Shown piece after piece: positions 15,333 through 22,811 of a stretch of DNA of 28,725 bases. Every line of letters begins with the position of its first letter. The stretch's first letter is position 1. Made by a program: the position numbers and the translations under genes. The DNA is from Prevotellaceae bacterium UBA1746 (GTDB taxonomy: Bacteria > Bacteroidota > Bacteroidia > Bacteroidales > Bacteroidaceae). The DNA lies in the NCBI GenBank assembly GCA_905369775.1, contig CAJPJR010000024.1, forward strand, positions 1 to 28,725, given 5' to 3'. The notes beneath the pieces are model-generated. The model did not search any database. It saw only the letters and a list, made by a program, of their open reading frames with translations, and was not told the origin of the DNA.

Positions 15333-16202
15333 ATGCTCTACGTCAATTCTCCCATTCCCGCCATCGAGGCCCTCCGTGCAGAGGGTCTCGATGTGGTTGT
15401 GGGCCGTCCAAGTGGCGTGCCCCGCATCGGATTGCTCAATCTTATGCCCGAGAAGGTCGCGACCGAGCACGACTACTGCCGCATGTTGGCACACAGTGGC
15501 CGCACGCTAAGCCTCGTTTTGCTCCGCCTGCCCGGTCAAACTTACAAGACCACACCGCAGGAGTACGTCGAAACGCACTACGAAGTGCTCGATCTCGACG
15601 GTGAAGCGCCGGATTTGGACGGATTGATCGTCACCGGCGCCCCACTTGAGCAGCTTCCTTTCGAATCTGTTCGCTATTGGGCGGCATTGTGTCGCCTCTT
15701 CGATTGGAGTGCTCGGCACGTGCAGTCCACACTCTGCGTGTGTTGGGCCGCACAAGCCGCATTGTATCACAGTTATGGGCTGCCCAAGTTTGCGCTCGCC
15801 GAGAAATGTTTCGGCATTTTCGAGCAAGAGGTCCTGTTGCCCGGACATCCGTTGTTGAACGGCCTCGCTTCTTCCTTCCCCATGCCCCACAGTCGCCACA
15901 CGGCCGTCGATTTCTCAGCGCTGCCCGATCGTTGCCTGATTTTGGCCGCCGGTTTAGACACCGGAGTGGGCATCGTGGCCGACGAGACCCTGCGCCGCGT
16001 CATGGTCATCGGCCACTTGGAATACGCTCCCGACACACTTGATCGCGAATATCGCCGCGATCTCGCCAAGCAGCTCCCCATCCAACTCCCACAACATTAC
16101 TACCACGGGGACGATCCGGCGCAGGGAATCGATTTTTCTTGGCGAGAAACGGCGTTGACGTTCTATAGAAATTGGGTTATCAGCCTCGAAACCGACTGCT
16201 GA
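15333..16202 (+). CDS. metA: Homoserine O-acyltransferase, MetA family (probably acetyl-CoA specific)
   Basis: A 289-residue enzyme that acylates L-homoserine in methionine synthesis in the cytoplasm. The MetA landmarks are all present: IGLLNLMPEKVATE near the start, GLIVTGAPLEQLPFESVRYW, nucleophile Cys137 in LCVCWAAQAALYH, HSRHT, and His228/Glu230 in GHLEYAPDT (usually GHPEY). The acyl-donor position after GAP-L/V is Glu106. In characterised MetA proteins a Glu there goes with acetyl-CoA use, whereas Gly goes with succinyl-CoA. This predicts homoserine O-acetyltransferase activity. It lies 20 nt after pepO, so the two are probably co-transcribed; no SAM riboswitch is visible in that short gap. 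Confidence 0.92.
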   Translation: MLYVNSPIPAIEALRAEGLDVVVGRPSGVPRIGLLNLMPEKVATEHDYCRMLAHSGRTLSLVLLRLPGQTYKTTPQEYVETHYEVLDLDGEAPDLDGLIVTGAPLEQLPFESVRYWAALCRLFDWSARHVQSTLCVCWAAQAALYHSYGLPKFALAEKCFGIFEQEVLLPGHPLLNGLASSFPMPHSRHTAVDFSALPDRCLILAAGLDTGVGIVADETLRRVMVIGHLEYAPDTLDREYRRDLAKQLPIQLPQHYYHGDDPAQGIDFSWRETALTFYRNWVISLETDC

Positions 16203-16318
16203 GCCCGGCAGCCGACAGCATTTTCCCCATCGTCCTCTTTTTCCTCCCGATCGAAACGCCACGTCTCCCGACCGCGCGCTTCGTTCGTCCACTTATCACC
16301 TAATCTCTCCCTCCTTTC

Positions 16319-17956
16319 ATGATATCTGTTGATGGTCTGACCGTCGAATTCGGCGGAACCACACTCTTCAAAGACATTTCTTTTCAAATCAACGAGAAGG
16401 ACCGCATCGCCCTCATGGGCAAGAACGGTGCAGGTAAGTCTACGTTGCTCAAAATCCTGGCTGGCGTGCGGCAACCCACGCGCGGTCACGTCAGTGCCCC
16501 CAAAGAGACGGTCATTGCCTACCTGCCGCAGCACCTCATGACCGAAGATGGTCGCACCGTATTCGAAGAAGCGTGCCAACCCTTCGAGCATCTCAAGGAC
16601 ATGGAGCGCGAGATCGAAGCCCTCAACGCCCAACTCATGGAGCGCACCGACTATGAGAGCGACGAATACATGGCACTCATCGAACAGGTGTCGGCCATGA
16701 GCGAGAAATTCTACGCCATCGATCTCACCCACTTCGAAGAAGACGTGGAAAAGATGCTCCTCGGTCTCGGATTCGAGCGCAGCGATTTCACGCGCCCCAC
16801 AAGCGATTTCTCCGGCGGCTGGCGTATGCGCATCGAACTGGCAAAGCTCCTCCTGCAAAAGCCCGATGTGCTGCTACTCGACGAGCCTACCAACCATCTC
16901 GACATAGAAAGCATCGGCTGGCTCGAAGATTTCATCCTCACCTCCGGCAAGGCGGTGGTCGTCATCAGCCACGACCGCAAATTTGTCGACAACATCACGA
17001 CGCGCACCATCGAGATCACGCTCGGACGCATCTATGATTACAAAGCAGGCTACTCCCAATATCTCGAACTCCGCAAGGAGCGTCGCGCGCAGCAGCAAAA
17101 GCAATACGAGGAGCAGCAAAAAATGATCGCCGAAACGAAGCTTTACATCGAACGCTTCAAGGGAACCTACTCGAAAACCAACCAAGTGCAGAGTCGCGTG
17201 CGCATGCTCGAAAAATTAGAGCTGGTCGAGGTCGACGAAGAGGACACTTCCCGCCTCCGACTCAAGTTTCCGCCTTCGCCCCGCAGCGGTAACTATCCCG
17301 TCATCATGGAGAACGTGGGCAAACGCTACGGCGATCACACCGTTTTCTCGGGCGTTTCGCTCACCGTGGAGCGCGGCGACAAATTAGCCTTCGTCGGTCG
17401 CAACGGCGAAGGGAAGTCCACGCTCGTCAAGTGCATCATGCAGCAGCTCGACCACGACGGCACGCTCACGCTTGGGCACAACGTGCAAATTGGCTACTTC
17501 GCCCAGAACCAGGCCTCGTTGCTCGACGGCGAAATCACCGTCTACGACACCATCGACAGTGTGGCAAAAGGCGAAATTCGCCTCAAAATTCGCGATCTGC
17601 TCGGCGCCTTCATGTTCGGCGGCGAAGAAGGAACGAAAAAGGTGAAGGTACTGTCCGGCGGTGAGCGCACGCGCTTGGCCATCCTCAAACTCTTGCTCGA
17701 ACCCTTCAACCTTCTCATCCTCGACGAGCCTACCAACCACCTCGATTTGCGCACGAAGGACGTGCTCAAGCAGGCACTTCAAGATTTCGACGGCACCCTC
17801 ATCGTGGTGAGCCACGACCGCGATTTTCTCGACGGCCTTGTCACGAAAGTCTACGAGTTCGGCGGCGGGAAAGTGCGTGAGCACCTGTGTGGCATCTACG
17901 AGTTTCTCGAGACCAAGCGCCTTGAGAATCTCCAAGAGTTGGAACGCAAATCCTGA
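16319..17956 (+). CDS. ABC-F family ATPase (paralogue of the gene at 11123)
   Basis: A 545-residue two-domain ABC-F protein. Walker A GKNGAGKST is at 34-42 and the signature FSGGWRMRIELAKLLL precedes LLLDEPTNHLDIES. The interdomain helices contain RRAQQQKQYEEQQKMIAETKLYIERFKGTYSKTNQVQSRVRMLEKLE. Domain 2 has GRNGEGKST, LSGGERTRLAILKLLL and LILDEPTNHLDLRT. It ends soon after domain 2 and lacks the Uup-like coiled coil of the neighbour. The second halves of the two proteins are nearly alike, including long shared runs such as RLKIRD-LGAFMFGGE and VTKVYEFGGGKVRE. The likely role is ribosome-associated, but which ABC-F subfamily it belongs to cannot be settled by eye. It follows metA by 116 nt with no recognisable promoter between. 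Confidence 0.92.
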   Translation: MISVDGLTVEFGGTTLFKDISFQINEKDRIALMGKNGAGKSTLLKILAGVRQPTRGHVSAPKETVIAYLPQHLMTEDGRTVFEEACQPFEHLKDMEREIEALNAQLMERTDYESDEYMALIEQVSAMSEKFYAIDLTHFEEDVEKMLLGLGFERSDFTRPTSDFSGGWRMRIELAKLLLQKPDVLLLDEPTNHLDIESIGWLEDFILTSGKAVVVISHDRKFVDNITTRTIEITLGRIYDYKAGYSQYLELRKERRAQQQKQYEEQQKMIAETKLYIERFKGTYSKTNQVQSRVRMLEKLELVEVDEEDTSRLRLKFPPSPRSGNYPVIMENVGKRYGDHTVFSGVSLTVERGDKLAFVGRNGEGKSTLVKCIMQQLDHDGTLTLGHNVQIGYFAQNQASLLDGEITVYDTIDSVAKGEIRLKIRDLLGAFMFGGEEGTKKVKVLSGGERTRLAILKLLLEPFNLLILDEPTNHLDLRTKDVLKQALQDFDGTLIVVSHDRDFLDGLVTKVYEFGGGKVREHLCGIYEFLETKRLENLQELERKS

Positions 17957-18238
17957 TCGCGCCCCGGGCCGCGCTGCCGCAGCGTGAGTTGCCACCCGCG
18001 GAGCGCAGCGCCTGAGCCCCTTTCCTGCTTTCGAGTGGGGAAGGGCGCTTCGTCGTGGATCCCGTCGCCCTGCGGCAGCCCATCGTCTCGTTGCGCGAAG
18101 GCGGAGCTGCGCAGTGGCTCGTCGCACACCGCGGCGACCGCGCAGTGCGACCCGCATTCGGGAGCGCTCGCCCGCCCGTTGACGTACGGTGCTTTCGTTG
18201 TTTCGTCGTCCGGCGCAGCGCCGGGAGACAAAATCCCG

Positions 18239-18322
18239 GAGTTCTTGCGCGAAAGTTGGGCGTTTTTTGGAGTAAGTCCGCAGTTTTCTCGCGAAAGCTG
18301 CGGACTTTTTCTGCGTGCCCTC
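18239..18322 (-). repeat. Degenerate 21-nt tandem repeat, four units (array 2)
   Basis: On the plus strand units start at 18239, 18260, 18281 and 18302, with a T-rich left half, and a GCGAAAG-like right half in units one and three. Read from the minus strand in frame they give heptads AAFARKL, RTYSKKR, PTFAQEL and RDFVSRR. Sequence and period resemble array 1 (2719-2823). Units two to four also form a strong hairpin. Confidence 0.6.
18274..18310 (+). terminator. Terminator-like hairpin within array 2
   Basis: AAGTCCGCAG (18274-18283) and CTGCGGACTT (18298-18307) are perfect inverted repeats around a 14-nt loop, and the plus strand ends in a run of five T. It could end plus-strand transcription coming from the ABC-F gene 318 nt upstream. 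Confidence 0.55.
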
Positions 18323-18606
18323 CTTGGGCTGTATGAGAAGTCCCGCAGAGGAGGCGATTCTCTCCCCGACGCAGGACGATGGGCGCGCGTTTGCTTGTCG
18401 TCGTCCCCGCCTTCCCGGTGCCATTTCCGCGTTGACCGCCGGCACTTTCCCGCCGGCACCGCACGGCCTGTACCGGCTGTTCGGCAAAAAGGGTGGGGGA
18501 GTCGACAAATGCGCTTTTCGCCCTCAATAGATTACAAAAAGCGACGGTTAATCACCTGAATTGCAGAAAAGAGTTGGCAAAAGCAGCCTGTTTCAACGCT
18601 TTTTTG

Positions 18607-18614
18607 TATCTTTG
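18607..18614 (+). promoter_or_regulatory. -7 box upstream of the GT5-like gene
   Basis: TATCTTTG matches the TAnnTTTG consensus; a good -33 element is not visible at the expected distance. Expected start is near 18621. Confidence 0.55.
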
Positions 18615-18688
18615 CATGCAAAACATGCACCGCTTATCGCCGTATCACTCCCATGAGTGTGCGCGACGAGGTGCAGCTAATTCTCAGA

Positions 18689-19507
18689 ATGAAAGCAAAA
18701 AAGATCCTGTACATCACTCAGGAAATGGTCCCCTATGTTTCCGAGTCGCAAATGTCCACTGTAGGTCGCGAGTTGCCGCAACGCATTCAGGAGGGAGGGC
18801 GAGAAATCCGCACCTTCATGCCGAAATGGGGCAACATCAATGAGCGCCGCAACCAATTGCACGAAGTGATTCGCCTGTCGGGGATGAACATCGCCATCGA
18901 CGAAACCGATCACCCGCTCATCATCAAAGTGGCCTCCATTCAGGCAGCGCGCCTTCAGGTCTATTTCATCGACAACGATGATTATTTCTACAAACGCCTG
19001 ATGCGCACCGACGAGGACGGAACCGAATATGCCGACAATGCCGAGCGAGCCATCTTCTATGCGCGTGGCGTGCTCGAAACGGTGAAAAAACTGCGTTGGG
19101 TGCCCGACGTAATTCATTGCCACGGCTGGATTTCGTCGATCGTTCCCTTCTATATCAAGAAGGCCTTCCGCGAAGAACCGCCTTTTGCCGAAACCAAAGT
19201 GGTGTACAGTGCCTACGAAGACACGCTTACCCTCGCGCCGCGCGACAACTTCCCGGCGTGTGTCGACTTCCGTGAGGCTAAAAAAACGCTGCTGGCCGAC
19301 ACCGGCATCGACTTTTCCTCGCCCTGTTCGCTCGATCTGCTCGGCGCACACTTTGCCGACGGCGTGGTGCAACTCGGATCGTGCAGTGCAGTGGTCGAAC
19401 ATGCCCGCGCACAAGGCATCCCCGTGCTCGAACCCTCGAAAGAGGCCGCCGATGTGGAAGCGTATGCCGAATTTTACGAGCAAATCGTGGGCAACGTCGC
19501 CGAATAA
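18689..19507 (+). CDS. Short GT5-like 'glycogen/starch synthase' N-terminal domain protein
   Basis: A 272-residue protein matching only the N-terminal half of GT5 glycogen synthases: KKILYITQEMVPYV, GREIRTFMPKWGNINERRNQLHEVIRLSGM, LQVYFIDNDDYFYKR, DNAERAIFYARGVLETVKKL, and DVIHCHGWISSIVPFYIKKAF. Full GT5 enzymes are about 480 residues, and the C-terminal nucleotide-sugar domain is absent here. The ADP-glucose motif KxGGL that follows the first strand is replaced by SESQM, so catalysis as a glycogen synthase is unlikely. This short form is widespread in Bacteroidales, often next to a DUF4270 lipoprotein gene as here, so it is a conserved protein and not a fresh truncation. The ATG at 18689 is preferred because homologues start at this point; an upstream ATG at 18653 is possible. 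Confidence 0.82.
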   Translation: MKAKKILYITQEMVPYVSESQMSTVGRELPQRIQEGGREIRTFMPKWGNINERRNQLHEVIRLSGMNIAIDETDHPLIIKVASIQAARLQVYFIDNDDYFYKRLMRTDEDGTEYADNAERAIFYARGVLETVKKLRWVPDVIHCHGWISSIVPFYIKKAFREEPPFAETKVVYSAYEDTLTLAPRDNFPACVDFREAKKTLLADTGIDFSSPCSLDLLGAHFADGVVQLGSCSAVVEHARAQGIPVLEPSKEAADVEAYAEFYEQIVGNVAE

Positions 19508-19542
19508 AGGCGTCGCACGACGGGTAAATCGATTTTTATAGG

Positions 19543-19550
19543 TATATTTG
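19543..19550 (+). promoter_or_regulatory. -7 box upstream of the DUF4270 gene
   Basis: TATATTTG matches the consensus, inside a TATAGGTATATT context that recurs at 24536. No good -33 element is visible. The start would be near 19557, 40 nt before the ATG. Confidence 0.6.
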
Positions 19551-19596
19551 CCCTCCGTTCGGGTCGGTTGCCCGATGCAGAATATCACTCCACACC

Positions 19597-21117
19597 ATGC
19601 AAGTTAAGACTCTCCTCTACGTCTCTTTGTTGTCGGCGGCATTTGGCAGCCTGGTTGCCTCATGTGGTGACGAAACCGTGTCGAATTTGGGCATCGACGT
19701 GATGCCGCGCCAAGATTCGGTGAGCACAGCGCAATTGCATTTCCCGGTCAGCACCCGCACCGTGCGCACCGCTTCGACGGTGGCGCGCACCAACAGCAGT
19801 TGGTTGGGCGCCGTGATCGATCCCGAGACCGGTGCGCGCACAAGCAACGATTTCGTGGCGCAATTTTACGTGCCCGAAACTTTCCGACTGCCCAACCTCG
19901 ATAAAATGATGACCGGAGCAGACGGACAACCCGTGGCCGACTCGTGTTTCCTCAATATCTATCATGGGGAATATTTCGGTGATTCGCTTGCCGCGCAGAA
20001 GGTGACGGTGTGGGAAGTGGATACGGCGCGCACGCTCAGCGAAGTAGTGAACTACAGCACGCAGACCGACGTGAGCCAACTGCTGCTGCCTGCCGGAAAG
20101 GCGGAACGCCAGACCGTCAGCTACAGTGTTTTCGATCAAACCCGACCGCAGTCGTTGGTACAGGGCAATGCTTACTATCGCCGACTGCCCATTCCGTTGA
20201 GTCAAGCGTTCGGCACACGTCTGTTGCGCCATTATTATGCACAACCGGCGCACTTTGCCAACTCCTATGAGTTTGCACACCACGTTTGCGGCGGTTTCTA
20301 TTTCCGCCACAGCGGAGGCATCGGTGCGATGCTCAAAAGTGATTTCGTGACCCTCGATGTTTACTTCCGCTATCGCTCGAAAACGGCGTCCGGCGCAGAC
20401 ACTTTGGTCAACGGCAGCCAGCGTTTCACCGCCACCGACGAGATCATTCAGCTGCCGCGGGTCGAAAATCGAGTGCCCGATGCGATGCTCGACGCCTCCT
20501 TGCCCTACACCTACGTGAAATCGCCGTTGGCATTGCACACCGAAGCGACCTTGCCCATCGATGACATCGTGGGCGGAGTGCACTTCAACGACACGATCAA
20601 CAGCGCCTCGCTGAATTTGCGCACGGTGTTGGAAGAGACCAACGAAAAGCGCTTGCCCAAACCCAACATGTTGCTCTTGGTGCGCGCTGATCAGGTGGAC
20701 CATTTCTTTGTCCACGAGCAGATGCCCGACGGTGTGACCTCGTTTGTGGCCACACTCGACAATCATTCGACGGCAAACAGCAAAGCCACCTACGGTTATC
20801 GCTTCGATAACATCGGGCGCCTCGTCGCCTATCTTCGCGAAGAGCGCAATCGTGGAGCCGGGGTTACGGCCGGTGACACTGAAACGGAGCGCAAGGCCAA
20901 GTGGCGCGCGTGGGAACAAGCACATCCCAACTGGAACAAAGTGGTGCTCCTCCCGGTGACCGGCGAATACTCCAAAACGACTGATGCCCGCACCGGAAAC
21001 CCGGTTCGCACCTTGGTGCGTGTGATGAACGCCTTCGACCTTTCGTCGGTGCGTCTTGAAGGTGGGGCGGCCGGACGAGTGGACCTTTCGGTGGTCTACA
21101 GCCGTTTCAAAAAGTGA
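19597..21117 (+). CDS. DUF4270 family lipoprotein
   Basis: A 506-residue protein with a lipoprotein signal peptide (MQVKTLLYVSLLSAAFGSLVASC; acylated Cys at residue 23). DUF4270 signatures are the early 'LGIDVMPRQDSVS' segment, SSWLGAVIDPETGARTSNDFVAQFYVP, a strand-rich middle, and the C-terminal VVYSRFKK. The family consists of exported Bacteroidota proteins thought to sit in the outer membrane; no function has been established. It has its own -7 box, and a hairpin follows the stop. The recurring neighbourhood with the short GT5-like gene suggests a functional link with a cell-surface or storage polysaccharide, but that is inference. Confidence 0.9.
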   Translation: MQVKTLLYVSLLSAAFGSLVASCGDETVSNLGIDVMPRQDSVSTAQLHFPVSTRTVRTASTVARTNSSWLGAVIDPETGARTSNDFVAQFYVPETFRLPNLDKMMTGADGQPVADSCFLNIYHGEYFGDSLAAQKVTVWEVDTARTLSEVVNYSTQTDVSQLLLPAGKAERQTVSYSVFDQTRPQSLVQGNAYYRRLPIPLSQAFGTRLLRHYYAQPAHFANSYEFAHHVCGGFYFRHSGGIGAMLKSDFVTLDVYFRYRSKTASGADTLVNGSQRFTATDEIIQLPRVENRVPDAMLDASLPYTYVKSPLALHTEATLPIDDIVGGVHFNDTINSASLNLRTVLEETNEKRLPKPNMLLLVRADQVDHFFVHEQMPDGVTSFVATLDNHSTANSKATYGYRFDNIGRLVAYLREERNRGAGVTAGDTETERKAKWRAWEQAHPNWNKVVLLPVTGEYSKTTDARTGNPVRTLVRVMNAFDLSSVRLEGGAAGRVDLSVVYSRFKK

Positions 21118-21138
21118 TCCTCCTTCCTTATATATAAT

Positions 21139-21159
21139 GGGCGTGCGGAATGCACGCCC
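21139..21159 (+). terminator. Hairpin after the DUF4270 gene
   Basis: GGGCGTGC and GCACGCCC form a perfect stem around GGAAT, extended by A-T pairs at its base. There is no long T tract, so termination is plausible and not certain. Confidence 0.5.
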
Positions 21160-21368
21160 ATATTCGTATGCGACGAGTGCTTCGTCAGCCGCTGTCGCCG
21201 ATAGCCGGCGACGTCGAAGTGACTTTGCCCATCTTGCATCAAAACATCGGGGAAGCGTGGTCTGCGTCCCGGTTGTTGTTCTCGTACAGTCCGCCGGCAG
21301 ATGTTGTCTACTGCGATGTCCTCGACCGCTTTTCCCCGATTTCCATACCTCTTTTTACCCTCTCTCTT

Positions 21369-22112
21369 ATGCGAGCACTGATTTTTGCCGCCGGTCTCGG
21401 CACTCGTTTGCGTCCCCTCACCGATCGTATGCCCAAAGCGCTGGTTCCGGTAGACGGTCAACCCCTGTTGTGGCACACCATCCACCGGTTGGTCGAAGTC
21501 GGCGCCGAAGAATTGGTGGTCAATGTCCATCATTTCGGGCAACAAATCATCGACTATTTGGCCGAACACGAGTGGCCGGTGCCGATTCATGTCTCCGATG
21601 AGCGCGAAGCCCTGTTGGATACCGGCGGCGGCCTCCGTCGAGCCATTCCTTTGTTCGCAGAGCGGGATGCGCCGATCCTGATTCACAATGTCGACATCCT
21701 CAGTGACGCTCCGCTGCGCGCCTTCTATGCGGAAAGTGCCGATGTGGATGTGCAGCTGATGGTGAGTCGTCGCGACACGCAGCGCTACTTGCTTTTCGAT
21801 GAGCGCATGCGTTTGGTCGGTTGGACCAATGTTGCTACCGGCGAAGTTCGCAGTCCGCATGCCGACTTGGACGTGAACGCCTGTCGCAAACTGGCTTTTT
21901 CCGGCATTCACTGTGTTTCGCCGCGACTTCGTGAGGCCATGGCCGGTTATCCGCCCGCGTTTCCCATCATGCAATTCTATTTGGAGCAATGCGACCGCTT
22001 GAACATCCGCGGTTATGAGGTGGAGCATCTTCATTTGCTGGATGTGGGCAAAGTGCAGACGCTGGCAGTTGCCGAAGATTTCGTGCGAAAGACGCTTCCT
22101 TCCGAGCTTTGA
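21369..22112 (+). CDS. Sugar-1-phosphate nucleotidyltransferase (MurU/RmlA-like)
   Basis: A 247-residue cytoplasmic enzyme of the NTP_transferase fold. MRALIFAAGLGTRLRPLTDRMPKAL contains the nucleotide-binding GxGTRLRPLT and the substrate-contacting PKAL. DTGGGLRRA and ILIHNVDILSD supply the metal-binding Asp region, and FSGIHCVSPRL is typical near the C-terminal third. The lack of a hexapeptide-repeat domain and the length are like MurU, which makes UDP-MurNAc from MurNAc-1-phosphate during cell-wall recycling. MurU genes often lie next to the kinase amgK, but no kinase gene is seen here, so the sugar substrate is open. The start at 21369 begins directly with the nucleotide-binding motif; the open frame upstream to 21150 has no family sequence. 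Confidence 0.88.
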   Translation: MRALIFAAGLGTRLRPLTDRMPKALVPVDGQPLLWHTIHRLVEVGAEELVVNVHHFGQQIIDYLAEHEWPVPIHVSDEREALLDTGGGLRRAIPLFAERDAPILIHNVDILSDAPLRAFYAESADVDVQLMVSRRDTQRYLLFDERMRLVGWTNVATGEVRSPHADLDVNACRKLAFSGIHCVSPRLREAMAGYPPAFPIMQFYLEQCDRLNIRGYEVEHLHLLDVGKVQTLAVAEDFVRKTLPSEL

Positions 22113-22174
22113 GCCGCTGAATAGGTGCAAATCCGCTTTTTTCGACCTCGAAAGTGAAAAAAACGGGGAGAAAA

Positions 22175-22205
22175 TTTGTCAGTTCGGAGAAAATCCTTAC
22201 CTTTG
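22175..22205 (+). promoter_or_regulatory. Promoter of the Gly-Leu-Leu-Gly tRNA cluster
   Basis: TTTG (22175-22178), 19 nt, TACCTTTG (22198-22205). The start would be near 22212, about 43 nt before the first tRNA. Confidence 0.82.
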
Positions 22206-22254
22206 CACTGCGTTTGAGAGATAACGCCTCTGCGATGAAAATTACAGAGTGTCT

Positions 22255-22327
22255 GCGGAAATAGCTCAGTTGGTAGAGCACAACCTTGCCAAGGTTGGGG
22301 TCGCGAGTTCGAGTCTCGTTTTCCGCT
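22255..22327 (+). tRNA. tRNA-Gly (anticodon GCC), copy 1
   Basis: Acceptor GCGGAAA/TTTCCGC, D arm GCTC/GAGC, anticodon stem CAACC/GGTTG with loop TTGCCAA (anticodon GCC), T loop TTCGAGT. The discriminator is T and CCA is not encoded. It is identical to the copy at 22598. Confidence 0.96.
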
Positions 22328-22352
22328 CACTTTTTGGCAAACTGATCCCTGA

Positions 22353-22433
22353 GCCCAGGTGGCGGAATGGTAGACGCGCTCGTTTCAGGTGCGAGTGTTT
22401 AACGACGTGCAGGTTCGAGTCCTGTTCTGGGCA
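22353..22433 (+). tRNA. tRNA-Leu (anticodon CAG)
   Basis: Class II tRNA with a long variable arm. Acceptor GCCCAGG pairs with TCTGGGC (one G-U), the D region is TGGCGGAATGGTAGACGC, the anticodon stem CTCGT/GCGAG holds loop TTCAGGT, and the T arm is GCAGG/CCTGT. The discriminator is A. It reads codon CTG. Confidence 0.94.
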
Positions 22434-22509
22434 CCTTGCAGCGGATCGGAATTCTCGATGTGGATGTGTTCCCTCAGCATTCATGTAGTTGTCGAGAGAT
22501 AAAGCAATG

Positions 22510-22592
22510 GAGAGGTGGCGGAATTGGTAGACGCGCTACTTTGAGGGGGTAGTGTCAATTGCGACGTGGGAGTTCGAGTCTCCTCCTCTTCA
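22510..22592 (+). tRNA. tRNA-Leu (anticodon GAG)
   Basis: Class II tRNA. Acceptor GGAGAGG pairs with CCTCTTC (one G-U), the anticodon stem CTACT/GGTAG holds loop TTGAGGG, the variable arm is long, and the T arm is GGGAG/CTCCT. The discriminator is A and CCA is not encoded. It reads CTC and CTT codons. Confidence 0.94.
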
Positions 22593-22597
22593 CATTT

Positions 22598-22670
22598 GCG
22601 GAAATAGCTCAGTTGGTAGAGCACAACCTTGCCAAGGTTGGGGTCGCGAGTTCGAGTCTCGTTTTCCGCT
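22598..22670 (+). tRNA. tRNA-Gly (anticodon GCC), copy 2
   Basis: All 73 positions match the copy at 22255. It follows tRNA-Leu(GAG) after 5 nt and is the last gene of the cluster. Confidence 0.96.
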
Positions 22671-22673
22671 CTC

Positions 22674-22712
22674 AAGCGAATTGCTCAAGAAGCAGTTCGC
22701 TTTTCTGTTTTT
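22674..22712 (+). terminator. Intrinsic terminator of the tRNA cluster
   Basis: AAGCGAATTGCT and AGCAGTTCGCTT pair (one G-U) around CAAGA, and TTTTCTGTTTTT follows. It lies 4 nt after the last tRNA. Confidence 0.85.
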
Positions 22713-22733
22713 CAATCCACAGGTTGGGCACCG

Positions 22734-22765
22734 TTTGCCGCCTTTTTTCGTGGATTGTATGTTTG
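22734..22765 (+). promoter_or_regulatory. Promoter of the conserved unknown gene at 22812
   Basis: TTTG (22734-22737), 20 nt, TATGTTTG (22758-22765). The start would be near 22772, with a leader of about 40 nt. This excludes the longer open frame that begins inside tRNA-Gly copy 2. Confidence 0.75.
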
Positions 22766-22811
22766 TTTTGAGACGTCGCCTGCTGGTGCGAACGTCCTTT
22801 TTCGAGAGAAC

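Larger units (their letters stand above)
17957..18606. other. GC-rich intergenic region without a convincing gene
   Basis: The 650 nt between the second ABC-F gene and the GT5-like promoter have overlapping open frames on both strands, but their translations are Arg-, Ala- and Pro-rich without domains. The only clear structure is the 21-nt array at 18239-18322 and the hairpin inside it. In texture it resembles the region 2824-3170, which also flanks such an array. Confidence 0.6.

Noticed and set aside
19660..20925. A 421-codon open frame antisense to the DUF4270 gene
   Set aside because: No start context, motif or promoter; sense gene is well supported by lipobox and promoter.
22160..22197. 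Possible fourth 21-nt repeat (two CGG-GAGAAAAT-like segments 21 nt apart)
   Set aside because: Only two imperfect half-units, overlapping a promoter; too little to separate from chance.
22249..22488. Short frames reading EIAQLVEHNLAKVG across the tRNA-Gly genes
   Set aside because: This is the well-known false translation of tRNA-Gly sequence.
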